From Tenacibaculum sp. MAR_2009_124 (lineage in GTDB: Bacteria; Bacteroidota; Bacteroidia; Flavobacteriales; Flavobacteriaceae): 64,000 bases of DNA. The notes below the pieces were generated by a model. The model saw only the letters and a program-made list of their open reading frames with translations, was not told the origin of the DNA and ran no database searches. A program made the position numbers and the translations under genes. The stretch is taken from positions 427,501 through 491,500 of the forward strand of contig NZ_FNSF01000002.1 of the NCBI RefSeq assembly GCF_900105455.1, written 5' to 3'. Numbering within the stretch: the first letter of the stretch is position 1; each line of letters starts with the position of its first letter. Shown in pieces: positions 1 to 9,095 of this stretch.

Positions 1-2120
1 ACTTTTATCGTTTCTGTAACCGGTTTAAAGGCTGTTTCAAATTTAGGGCGTTTATATTCTTCTACAGAAATATACGTATTATTTCTCCTGTTTTCAATAG
101 AGGCTTCAATAACGAATTGCCCACTTAATCCTTGGCTAGGTAAAATAAAGCTTGAAGAGAATGAACCGAATTCATTGGTTTTTAATTCAATTTCTTTAAC
201 GGTTTGATAGTTCACATCTTTTAAGGTTACTGTAATTACTTTTTCGGCCTTCACCGTCGATTTGTTTTCAGTAGTTTCTAACGAAATCCCTTTAAAATAA
301 ACCGTTTGCCCTGGTCTATATATACTTCTATCTGTAAATAAAAAGGTTTCTGTATGTGTTCTATTTGAATTATTGGCATTTCTATGTTTTGGATTTATAT
401 AAAATCCTGTAAAAATAGCTTCGTCGTCTTTGTAATTTATAGTTGCTGTTACGTTCGCATAATATTCTCTATTTGGAGCAAAAGTAAATTCTCCGTTCTT
501 GTTCGTTACAAAATTCCTGTTAATAGGTCGATTGTGACGACTTCTAGTGTCGTTTGAAAGATTCACCTTTGCGTTAATCAAAGGAGCACCTGTATTTCTG
601 TCAACAACTTGATAATTATTTTCTTGTTGATGGTTTAAAACAAAAGCAATATTGGTAACCTGAATGTTGGTGAAAGCAAAAGTTGAGTTTTCTTTAAATT
701 CTTTTTTAGGAGAAGCCAAAATTACATAATTACCCCTGCTTAGTTTTGGAAGTCCAATTTCTGTAGTATGTTTTTGGTAATCACCTACCGATTTTAGGGT
801 TGAATTCCATTCCTCAATCTTTGGAAGTTTTTTGAGAAAGGCATATTGTTTTTCTGTATTGTATATTTTATGTAAACGCTCAATTTGATCTATATCGATT
901 TTATGAATCGAAAAATACAATTCAGAAACATTTTTATAACCAACTAAAACTCTAGAGTATTCTGAAACAGAAATGTGCTTTTCAGCAATAATGTTGAGTT
1001 CTGTTTTGGTAATATTGTTTTTTAAAGACTCACATTTTTTTGCTCCTAAACTTTTAGGAAACTTCTTGAGAATATCATTACAAATAGTTAAAGCTTCTTT
1101 ATTTTTGAATTGATGAGTTTCGTTTTTTTCAGCATCATAACTATTGGCTAACTCATTGTATATTTTGGCTACTTGATAGGCATATAAACCTGATACTTCA
1201 TTATTATGATAGCGTTTTTTTTCAGTGTTCAATGCTTCTAAAAACAATTTTTGTTTGTTAGGATAAGTACCGTGTTTATTCACAAATGCTAAACGTTCAA
1301 TATCATAGTTTACCAATGCTGGTAAGTTATTCTCCTTACTATGAAATTGCAATAATTTTTGGTAGGTTTTTAATGCATTGAATTGAAGAGATAGACTATC
1401 TTTTGAAGTGAGGTTTAATTTTGAAAAATTCTTGCTATTACCAATATAATGTTTGTTGTCTATTTTAAATTCATAGGTAGGTTTTGTAATGGCAGTTTCA
1501 GAAGTTTTATAAAATTCTAACGAATTATAAGCAAGAAAATCGAATAACGTTGGTTGTAAAGACTTTGTGTCTTTAGTCATTTGTAAAATATCCGAGAATT
1601 CAGAAATTTTTATTTTTTGAAGCTGAGATGAATGTTCTAAAGAAGCTTCGAAGTAGCTATGGATTTCGTGAAATAAGGTAGTTAAGTCCCAGGTTCTGAA
1701 ATCATCTTTATCAGCTTTTATAGTAGTTTGAGTTCTATTATAAAACTTCCATCTGTTTTGATTAAAATATTGCCAGTATAGGTTTGCCAATACGTTTTCG
1801 AGTACATTTTTGGTAGGGAAGTTACTCGTAGTAATATGTTCTTTAAATTGATTAATAATTTTAAGTTGAGCATCTTCCTCAAGAGTTAAGGAGAACTTAC
1901 TTTTATAAAACAAAGCTTTAATCAACTGCGATGTATTGTTTTGTTTTTTTGCCTTGGTGTAAATTCCATCAACTATTTTTAACGCTGATTTAGGAAGGTT
2001 GTCAACTTCAAACTTATAAACTTGATCCCAAGAGTTCGTATACTCGTTTTGAGCATTAATAGTGGTTGAGAATAAACAAATCATTATTAAAATGGGTGTT
2101 AGTCTTTTCATCTGTTTCAT
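1..2120 (-). CDS. Alpha-2-macroglobulin-like protein, 5' part (cut by window edge)
   Basis: The open frame runs off the left edge of the window, leaving about 706 N-terminal residues. The start is either 2120 (MKQMKRLTP) or 2111 (MKRLTPILI); both give a signal peptide ending near NAQ. After a long, mostly helical N-terminal region the protein shows the MG2-type motif YRPGQTVYFKG at about residues 595-610, read from bases 285-335, and this motif identifies bacterial alpha-2-macroglobulins. Family members are periplasmic or surface proteins of 1,800-2,000 residues that trap proteases. The thioester or TED region lies outside the window, so whether this copy has the reactive CxEQ is unknown. No gene overlaps it. 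A 170-bp gap with a terminator separates it from the OmpA gene upstream, so it probably has its own promoter. Confidence 0.8.
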   Translation of the reverse strand, partial: MKQMKRLTPILIMICLFSTTINAQNEYTNSWDQVYKFEVDNLPKSALKIVDGIYTKAKKQNNTSQLIKALFYKSKFSLTLEEDAQLKIINQFKEHITTSNFPTKNVLENVLANLYWQYFNQNRWKFYNRTQTTIKADKDDFRTWDLTTLFHEIHSYFEASLEHSSQLQKIKISEFSDILQMTKDTKSLQPTLFDFLAYNSLEFYKTSETAITKPTYEFKIDNKHYIGNSKNFSKLNLTSKDSLSLQFNALKTYQKLLQFHSKENNLPALVNYDIERLAFVNKHGTYPNKQKLFLEALNTEKKRYHNNEVSGLYAYQVAKIYNELANSYDAEKNETHQFKNKEALTICNDILKKFPKSLGAKKCESLKNNITKTELNIIAEKHISVSEYSRVLVGYKNVSELYFSIHKIDIDQIERLHKIYNTEKQYAFLKKLPKIEEWNSTLKSVGDYQKHTTEIGLPKLSRGNYVILASPKKEFKENSTFAFTNIQVTNIAFVLNHQQENNYQVVDRNTGAPLINAKVNLSNDTRSRHNRPINRNFVTNKNGEFTFAPNREYYANVTATINYKDDEAIFTGFYINPKHRNANNSNRTHTETFLFTDRSIYRPGQTVYFKGISLETTENKSTVKAEKVITVTLKDVNYQTVKEIELKTNEFGSFSSSFILPSQGLSGQFVIEASIENRRNNTYISVEEYKRPKFETAFKPVTETIK

Positions 2121-2266
2121 TTCTTTACATTTTTTCTATACATGCCGCTTCTGTTGGCTATGTATTTATAACAAAGTAAACGATTATTTTCGATAGTCAT
2201 TTTGTAAATGAGTAAAATAAGTGCTTTGTTTAGTGAAAGTACCTGTTCGTTTAGTTTGTATAAACA

Positions 2267-2292
2267 ATAAGCGAGCCAAAAGGCTCGCTTAT
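2267..2292 (-). terminator. Intrinsic terminator after the OmpA-like gene
   Basis: A perfect 11-bp stem (ATAAGCGAGCC / GGCTCGCTTAT) with a 4-base loop lies 6 bases past the stop codon of the PorE-like gene. It ends the adhesin-PorP-OmpA operon ahead of the macroglobulin gene. Confidence 0.8.
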
Positions 2293-2297
2293 AAAGG

Positions 2298-4355
2298 TTA
2301 ATATATTTTTTTGACAACAAATTCGCATCGCCTATTCAATTCGTGTTGTTCTTCTGAGCAGGCATTTTTCGTTTTACATTTAATCAAAGGTTTATCTTCT
2401 CCATATCCCATTGCTATAATTCTATCAGGCTCAATACCTTGGTCAATCAAGTAATAACGAACGGAGTTTGCTCTTTTTTGAGATAATTCTTTATTATATC
2501 TATTATTACCACGCATATCAGAGTGTGTACCGATTTCAACGATCATGTCGGGATACTTCTTCATTAAATCGATAACTGTTTTAGAAGCTTTTTTAGCATC
2601 ACGTCTTAAATACCAAAGTTTATAATCAAAGTTAATTTCCTCTGTTCGAATAACTAATTCTCCATTTTCTTTTGCAATATCTTTTTCTTGAGCAATAGCT
2701 TTCTTTATATTTTTCTTACGATTAAGTTCAAGTTGCTGAGCTTTTTTCGCTCTTAGTTCATGTTCTTTTTGCTGTTGTAGTGCAAGTGCTTTTTTGCGTT
2801 CCTCTTCGAGTTTGAATAATGATTTCAATGCTAAGGAAGCATCATTAACCTTTTTTCGCTCTTCTTCTAAGTTAAGCACTACTTTTTCTTTCGAGTAGCC
2901 ATCTTTGGTAGCACTAATAACATAGTTTGAATTACATGCTGCGTCAAATTTAAAGTAACCATCATCATTCGTGGTTTGTTTAGCTATAATGGCACCTTCT
3001 TTTTTTAAGATAACTAAGGCGTTTTCAAGCGTAAGTTGCGAATCTATATCCGTAATTGTACCTGCAATAAATTGAGCGCAGTTTTCTATAACCAAAGGCT
3101 TTTGCTCTACGATTTTATAAATATCATCATTACCCTTACCTGTTAAACGATTTGATGAGAAATAACCTTCTTTAGTAGTAGAATTAATATTGAAAGAAAA
3201 ATCATCATATCCTGAATTAATAGGAAGCCCTACATTGTCTGCTTCAGATATTGAACCCTCAGTAATTTTTGCAGAGAAAACGTCTAGCCCTCCGAAACCA
3301 TTGTGACCGTTAGAAGAAAAATAAAGGTTATTATTTCTATCTACAAAAGGAAACTGTTCTTTTTTATCGGTGTTGATTTTTGGGCCAAGGTTTTCAGGGA
3401 GTCCTAAACTTCCATCAGCTAATATCGCTACAGAATAAATATCAAAAGAGCCGAATCCTTTAGGCATATCTGATGCAAAGTATAATGTTTTTTCGTCGGC
3501 ACTTAATGCCGGATGTTCAGTAGAGTAGTTATCGTTATTAATAGATAAAGGAGTTATATTTTTCCATTTTCCATTTACGAACTCAGCTTTAAAAAGTTGA
3601 ACATGGGTTATTTTGTTTTTATCTTTTTTTCGTTTACCGTTTGAAAAGTTGTTGCGAGTGAAATAAGCGGTTTTACCGTCACGAGTAAATATGATATTCG
3701 ATTCGTGAACTTTGGTGTTAATTTCAGGAGAAAAAGAACTTATGTCTGATAACTTTCCTGTTGAAGCTTTGTACAAATCTAAGTATTGATTACCTGTCCA
3801 TCCATATTTTTTATGTACACCATCTTCTAGCTTTTTAGGTGCAGCAAATATTAAGGTGTCTCCTTTTTGGATAGCACCAAATTCAGATTGATCTGTATTG
3901 ATAGATAAATTTTCAATGCTAAATCTATCGCCAATCGCTTTTACATTTTTAAGATACTTTATTGATTTTTCAAGAGTAATTAACTTGGTAGAATCATGTT
4001 TTTTATAATAAGCTCTGAGTACGTTATTTGCTTTGTTATAATCGTTTTTAGCTTTTAAAGTTTCAGCATATCTGAAATATGTTGTTTCATTGATTAATCG
4101 CTTATAATTTTTTACTAAATATTTGTAGTAAACCGAAGCTTTACTATACTTGGCGATATAAAAATAGGAATCGGCAATATTTTTTAAGGCTTCAAAAGAA
4201 TATCCATTATCTAAAGATTTCTTATAAAAAGGAATGGCCTCACTATAATAAGCTCTTTCGAAGTATTTGTTAGCTCTTATTAGGTTTCTATCAACTTGGG
4301 CATTTAAACAAGTAAAGTAGAAAAATGTTAGTATAAATAAAATTCTGTTCTTCAT
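2298..4355 (-). CDS. PorE-like OmpA-family protein (TPR, PD40, CarboxypepD_reg, OmpA)
   Basis: Start chosen at 4355 (MKNRILFILT), which gives a signal peptide ending at NAQ; the open frame continues 13 codons further upstream without a signal-like sequence. Domain order is TPR-like helices (about 20-140), PD40/WD40-like propeller repeats with the recurring pattern YFSSN/YFASD-x-GFG-x-D-Y (about 200-410), a CarboxypepD_reg-like fold (about 430-510), a Lys/Glu/Gln-rich coiled coil (515-575) and a C-terminal OmpA peptidoglycan-binding domain (about 580-685; GTHSDMRG, NKELSQKRA). This order matches PorE, the P. gingivalis type IX secretion protein that anchors PorP to peptidoglycan. It is the last gene of an operon with a PorP/SprF homologue and a type IX cargo, 13 bases after the PorP stop. 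I infer that it anchors the PorP partner encoded upstream. Confidence 0.87.
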   Translation of the reverse strand: MKNRILFILTFFYFTCLNAQVDRNLIRANKYFERAYYSEAIPFYKKSLDNGYSFEALKNIADSYFYIAKYSKASVYYKYLVKNYKRLINETTYFRYAETLKAKNDYNKANNVLRAYYKKHDSTKLITLEKSIKYLKNVKAIGDRFSIENLSINTDQSEFGAIQKGDTLIFAAPKKLEDGVHKKYGWTGNQYLDLYKASTGKLSDISSFSPEINTKVHESNIIFTRDGKTAYFTRNNFSNGKRKKDKNKITHVQLFKAEFVNGKWKNITPLSINNDNYSTEHPALSADEKTLYFASDMPKGFGSFDIYSVAILADGSLGLPENLGPKINTDKKEQFPFVDRNNNLYFSSNGHNGFGGLDVFSAKITEGSISEADNVGLPINSGYDDFSFNINSTTKEGYFSSNRLTGKGNDDIYKIVEQKPLVIENCAQFIAGTITDIDSQLTLENALVILKKEGAIIAKQTTNDDGYFKFDAACNSNYVISATKDGYSKEKVVLNLEEERKKVNDASLALKSLFKLEEERKKALALQQQKEHELRAKKAQQLELNRKKNIKKAIAQEKDIAKENGELVIRTEEINFDYKLWYLRRDAKKASKTVIDLMKKYPDMIVEIGTHSDMRGNNRYNKELSQKRANSVRYYLIDQGIEPDRIIAMGYGEDKPLIKCKTKNACSEEQHELNRRCEFVVKKIY

Positions 4356-4368
4356 AATACATTCTTTT

Positions 4369-5325
4369 TTAGAAAAATCTTGGTGATTTGTCAAATCCTT
4401 TCTTCAATCCAAAAGTATCAAAGTCAAAAAGTATAAATACCTCATGACTTCCTGAATTGAAGTTGCTTAAATTTGAAGTAGTAAAGTCAAAAGCATAACC
4501 TACCGATAGGCTAGAAGTAGCGCGAAAGTTTAGCATGGCACTATACGAATCATTGATTCTGTATGATACACCTCCTTCAAATCTATTATTGAATAATACA
4601 TTTAATGAAGTATCTAAAACCATTGGAGATCCTTTAACTGCTTTTAGTAAAAACGAAGGTTTTAATTTTACAATATCACTTAACTTATATACATAACCTG
4701 CATTTACAAATAAGTGAATTTCTTCACCACCGATATTCCTGAGGCCGTTTCTTTCTTCAATGTGTTTTGAATTGATTAAGTTCGGAGCTGAAATACCAAA
4801 ATAGTAATCATCTGTAAAGTAAAACGCGCCAATACCAAAGCTAGGAAGTGTAGAATTTTGATTAACGAAAGCTACGTCATCAGATAAGAATCCTGAAGTA
4901 ACATCGTTATCAGGGAATCGGAAATCACTGAAATTTGTAGCTAAACTTGTAAATCCAGCCTTTAAACCTAATGATAGTTTATGGTAATCATCAAGTTGTA
5001 AAATATAGGCGAAATCCGCATAAAAGTTTGTTTCTTTTAAGGTACCATCGCCAATATCATCGTTAATTAACGAAAAACCAACTTCAAACTTTTCAGATAA
5101 TGGTGTATGAGCAAAAAGCGTATATGTCTTTGGAGCACCTACAGCATTTGTCCATTGTGATCTGTGCATAAAACCAAAATTAATAACACCCAAATCGTTG
5201 GTAGCATACGCTGGGTTAAATATACTTTGGTTTATGGTATATTGAGTATACTGAGGGTCTTGCTGGGCTACCAAAACATAAATTGAGTTTATGAATATGG
5301 TAGCTAAGAGTAATAACTTCTTCAT
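4369..5325 (-). CDS. Type IX secretion membrane protein, PorP/SprF family
   Basis: This 318-residue outer-membrane beta-barrel protein has a signal peptide (MKKLLLLATIFINSIYVLVAQ) followed by the family hallmark QDPQYTQY near the mature N-terminus and the NPAYA motif a few residues later. PorP/SprF proteins are 300-340 residues long and work with the type IX machinery. SprF-like copies are needed for export and surface attachment of adhesins with type B C-terminal domains encoded next to them. The start codon lies one base past the stop codon of the upstream adhesin gene, so translation is probably coupled. The barrel strands show the usual alternating pattern to the C-terminal KGFDKSPRFF. 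I infer it is the dedicated partner of the 1181-residue adhesin. Confidence 0.92.
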   Translation of the reverse strand: MKKLLLLATIFINSIYVLVAQQDPQYTQYTINQSIFNPAYATNDLGVINFGFMHRSQWTNAVGAPKTYTLFAHTPLSEKFEVGFSLINDDIGDGTLKETNFYADFAYILQLDDYHKLSLGLKAGFTSLATNFSDFRFPDNDVTSGFLSDDVAFVNQNSTLPSFGIGAFYFTDDYYFGISAPNLINSKHIEERNGLRNIGGEEIHLFVNAGYVYKLSDIVKLKPSFLLKAVKGSPMVLDTSLNVLFNNRFEGGVSYRINDSYSAMLNFRATSSLSVGYAFDFTTSNLSNFNSGSHEVFILFDFDTFGLKKGFDKSPRFF

Positions 5326-5326
5326 A

Positions 5327-8300
5327 TTATTTACTTAAATAAATTCTTCCTTGTTTTGCTGGCTTATTATCTTTGTTATACTGGAGTATGTAGAAATATA
5401 CACCACTGGTTACTTCATTTCCTGAGGAGGAATTTTTACCATCCCAATTAGGAGAATTTTGGTTTCCTTGAAATAATTTTTGTCCGTATCGATTGTAGAT
5501 TTCTAGTGTATAATCTGGATAGAAATAATTGATGTGTGGAACAAAGAAGTTGTCGTTTACACTATCACCATTAGGAGAGAAACCATCAGGTATAAAGAAG
5601 TCATAATCTTCAGGCGAACAATTGTTGAGTGAAAAGGTTAATGGCAGTCTTTCACTTTCGCAACCTGAAGCTTCGTCGAAGCTAACAATGTAATAAGTGA
5701 TATTTTCTTCAATAACTGCTGAATTGTCTATTTCGTTTCCACCTTGTTGTGCGTCATACCATATTAATTCGAAGGTTCCAGTATCTGAAATAGATTCTTC
5801 AAACATAAATAAAGTAGTATTGTCCAGAGCGCATAAAAGAGTAGATCCATTTAACTGTGGAGCAAGAGGAGTAATTATTGTTGGAATAAACTCTAATCTA
5901 TTTAATCCTTCGCAGCCATTAATACTTTCAACAGCAAAATAAGAAGTACCGCTAATTAATGGAGTAGAGTCATTTAGTTGATTACTTCCCGTTAGGCTAT
6001 CATACCATATAATTGTTCCAGAGTTGACAACTGCATCTAAATTGGCAAGAGTCGGAGCATCAATAGAACAAAAAGTAGGTGTTGTATCATTACTAGTAAC
6101 ATCTTCTGGATCCACAAAAGTAATAGTTACCTCTGATCGTTCTGAGCTTTCACAGTTATTGTTTGGATTCGTAGAACTTACATAGTAGGTAGTTGCATCA
6201 GTCAAAACAGTATCAGTACTTAAAGAAGTATTAGAAGTTTCACTATCGTACCACGTTAAATTGGTACCTTGAGTAACTTGAATATCATTTAAAGTGGGAA
6301 GGTCGGGGTTAAAATTAGGTAAACAGAACGATTGATTTGGGTCTAAAACGGGTTTCTCTGGAATTCCACCAATAGAAAAAGTCTGTCGTACCTCAAATTC
6401 AGTATCGTCTCTACATGGAGTAGTATCATTTTGAGTACTTTCTAAGATAACTTCGTAGGTGTCATCGTCCAAATTCTCTAAATTTAAATTAAAACTTGAA
6501 TTTCCACCTGTAAAATTAATTGTGTTTCCGATTAAAACTTGACTTGTAGTTAAATTTGTAACACTATAAGTAATAGTATATTCACCATTAGCTAAAATAG
6601 GAGCATTAATAGTTACTTCAATATTTGAAGCATCACAAGTATTATCGATAGCAAGTCCTAAGACAATATCGTCGGGCTTTCTTCGAACCACAAAATCTTG
6701 ATCAATACATCCTGTACCATCTTCGGGAGTGGCAGTAAATGCTATATTATAGTTATTGTTATTTATAGGGAAACTAGACATGTCGAGCGTTAATATTGCC
6801 TCTCCACTTGTAAAGCTAATACTTTGATCATTTACTGTTGATACCTGGTTTGTGATTAAATCTGTAATGGTATAATTTAGTAAATGAGTATCGTTTGAAA
6901 GCGCTCCAGTAGTATCGATTAAGCCAGATATTGTTGCATCAACCGAGTCGTTTTCGTAACAAATGTCAGGAATATTAATACTTGTATTATAAATAACAAA
7001 GCTATCCTCGGCAACAGTAAAATCATTACACTCGATAATCGTCATATTGGTTATTTCCTTTGTACGAATTCTATAAATACCGCTTGGTAGGCTTGTTGTT
7101 GCAAGCGAAAACTGATGATTTTGAATGTTGTTAGAATTATCTGAGATGCTAATATTGGTTTCTGTTTGTGTAACGACAGGAGCATCTGAAGCATCTAAAA
7201 TTTCGTATTCAATATCGTAAGTCATTTGTAGAGGATGAACTCGTTGATGTTCGATATTAATGACTAAGGAATTTTCTGTACATTGGTTTTCAACTATGAA
7301 AGTACCTGTAATCTGTGGATTTCTTCTTATTGTGAAATTTTGATTGATACACCCTAAACCATTATCAGCAGCATCGTTAAAAGTTATTGAATACTGAGTG
7401 TTTTCAAAAGGGAAGTTTGTAAAATCGAGAATTAGAGTCCCTTCTCCATTTGTAAAGTTTACATTCTGATCGGTGATGACAGATTCTTCATTCGAAGTTA
7501 TATCTGTAATAGTATAATTAACTAGTTGATCACCATTTGATAAGTTACCATTTAAATCAACCATATTTGCGATGGTGGTCTCAATTGAGTTACCGTCATA
7601 GCAAATATCGGGGATGTTTATATTCGTGTCAAAAATCACAAAACTACTTTCTGAAACTGTAAACGAACCGCAAGTAGCTCCCTGAATATTTTTAATTTCT
7701 TTTGTTCTAATAGTATAACTTCCTGAAGTTAAAGTAGTATTAGGAAGTACTACTTCATGTGAAATAGTAGTGTCGGCAAAGTCTGCTATTTGAATACCGA
7801 CTAAAGTACCCGAAAAAGCAACTTGATTGTTAGTGTCAATAATTTCATATTCGAGATCATAACTCATAAAGACTCCATTGGGTCTTTGATGTTGAATTTC
7901 AAATGTTAAAGAATCTTCTAAACATTGGTTTGGTACAGAAAACGAAGCTGATAGTTCTGGTATTTGAATAAGAACCGAAGTTGTTTCTTCCGAACACACA
8001 CCATGAGTGGGGAAAACAGTATATTCAAAACGATATTCGCCAGGCCCTAGTCCCGGCGTCGTAAATATTTCTTGAATATTGATTTCTGAGTCATCAACGG
8101 TAGTAATTTGACCAGTTTGATTGATATCTGTCCAAATTCCGTTCAAATCTCCTCCAGCCAAATGATCAAATAGATTTACATTGGTCATGGTTGACAAGTC
8201 TTCAGACGAACAAACAGATATGTTTACACCTAAACCAGGTTCAGGAGTTCTGTGTATTTCTAGTGTAACTTGTGCAGACCTAGCGGGACAAGTATCAATG

Positions 8301-8872
8301 GCGTCAACAGTGTAAATAAATGTATATGTTCCAGGTCCAGCTGCGGTAGCATTAAAGGTACTTTCGTTAAGAAAAGCAGAAGGAGTTCCAACATCAGTAC
8401 TCCATGTACCGTTAAAGTCCGCAGTTAAACTAGTTAAATTGTTATCGAGGAAATTGAACAAATCAACTGTTGAATTACTACTACAGGCATTAGCTCCACC
8501 TCCAGTATTGTTCTCACCTGGATATCCTCCAAGAGATACGGTAACATTAGCTGTTTCTGGGCAATTTGGATGTGAATAAATAAATACATAAACACCAAAC
8601 TGATTAATAGCCCAGAGATTGAGAATACCAGTTTCACTGGAAAGTGCATTTTTTACAACAGGGTTTTGGGCCGTCCAAGTACCACCTGTATTGGGAGAAC
8701 CATTTAAATGGTTAAAAAGATCGAAATTTTGGTTGTTTGGGTCGGTTTCTTTATCACATATAGTGATTGAGCCGTCCGCACCGGTACATTGCGATTGAAC
8801 AATGGCTGGGGAAAAACCCAAAATTAATAAAATGAATAATACAAAAGCATTATTCTTAATTGAGTATACCAT
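5327..8872 (-). CDS. Large surface adhesin with type B type IX sorting domain
   Basis: This 1181-residue secreted protein starts with a signal peptide (1-27, ending VQS). Three N-terminal modules share a DLFNHL...GTW pattern (near residues 50, 136 and 233). Two long tandem repeats follow at about 308-518 and 521-733; each begins with xNQC, holds NIPDICY and TNxxS segments, and ends with an RRNP/RRKP sequence. Three Ig-like units with WYDS/WYDA and a YYV or YF motif occupy about 820-1090. The last 85 residues form the gliding motility-associated type B C-terminal domain (FIPDGFSPNGDSVND, YNRYGQKLF, WDGK, SGVYFYIL). Cys pairs inside the repeats suggest disulphides. It heads the operon with the PorP/SprF and PorE-like partners. 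The family places it on the cell surface, possibly in adhesion or gliding; the ligand is unknown. Confidence 0.9.
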   Translation of the reverse strand: MVYSIKNNAFVLFILLILGFSPAIVQSQCTGADGSITICDKETDPNNQNFDLFNHLNGSPNTGGTWTAQNPVVKNALSSETGILNLWAINQFGVYVFIYSHPNCPETANVTVSLGGYPGENNTGGGANACSSNSTVDLFNFLDNNLTSLTADFNGTWSTDVGTPSAFLNESTFNATAAGPGTYTFIYTVDAIDTCPARSAQVTLEIHRTPEPGLGVNISVCSSEDLSTMTNVNLFDHLAGGDLNGIWTDINQTGQITTVDDSEINIQEIFTTPGLGPGEYRFEYTVFPTHGVCSEETTSVLIQIPELSASFSVPNQCLEDSLTFEIQHQRPNGVFMSYDLEYEIIDTNNQVAFSGTLVGIQIADFADTTISHEVVLPNTTLTSGSYTIRTKEIKNIQGATCGSFTVSESSFVIFDTNINIPDICYDGNSIETTIANMVDLNGNLSNGDQLVNYTITDITSNEESVITDQNVNFTNGEGTLILDFTNFPFENTQYSITFNDAADNGLGCINQNFTIRRNPQITGTFIVENQCTENSLVINIEHQRVHPLQMTYDIEYEILDASDAPVVTQTETNISISDNSNNIQNHQFSLATTSLPSGIYRIRTKEITNMTIIECNDFTVAEDSFVIYNTSINIPDICYENDSVDATISGLIDTTGALSNDTHLLNYTITDLITNQVSTVNDQSISFTSGEAILTLDMSSFPINNNNYNIAFTATPEDGTGCIDQDFVVRRKPDDIVLGLAIDNTCDASNIEVTINAPILANGEYTITYSVTNLTTSQVLIGNTINFTGGNSSFNLNLENLDDDTYEVILESTQNDTTPCRDDTEFEVRQTFSIGGIPEKPVLDPNQSFCLPNFNPDLPTLNDIQVTQGTNLTWYDSETSNTSLSTDTVLTDATTYYVSSTNPNNNCESSERSEVTITFVDPEDVTSNDTTPTFCSIDAPTLANLDAVVNSGTIIWYDSLTGSNQLNDSTPLISGTSYFAVESINGCEGLNRLEFIPTIITPLAPQLNGSTLLCALDNTTLFMFEESISDTGTFELIWYDAQQGGNEIDNSAVIEENITYYIVSFDEASGCESERLPLTFSLNNCSPEDYDFFIPDGFSPNGDSVNDNFFVPHINYFYPDYTLEIYNRYGQKLFQGNQNSPNWDGKNSSSGNEVTSGVYFYILQYNKDNKPAKQGRIYLSK

Positions 8873-9095
8873 AGTTTTTGAATAACTTAAAAAATGAGTA
8901 ATCCTAAATTAATAATTCGGCAAAGAACTTAAAAATTAAGTTAGAATTAATAACGAATATACAATTTTTTAACATTTGTAAAAATCTGATTATGAGTTTT
9001 GTATATTGTTTAAGTAGTAGTTGACTCTAAAAATACTAATAAAATCGAGAACATAAAAGTCATTTTCTTCAGTATATTTACAAAAAATAGGCAAT

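Noticed and set aside
2117..2320. 67-codon minus-strand frame between the OmpA-like and macroglobulin genes
   Set aside because: It runs through the terminator hairpin, overlaps the end of the OmpA-like gene and shows no protein-like motif.
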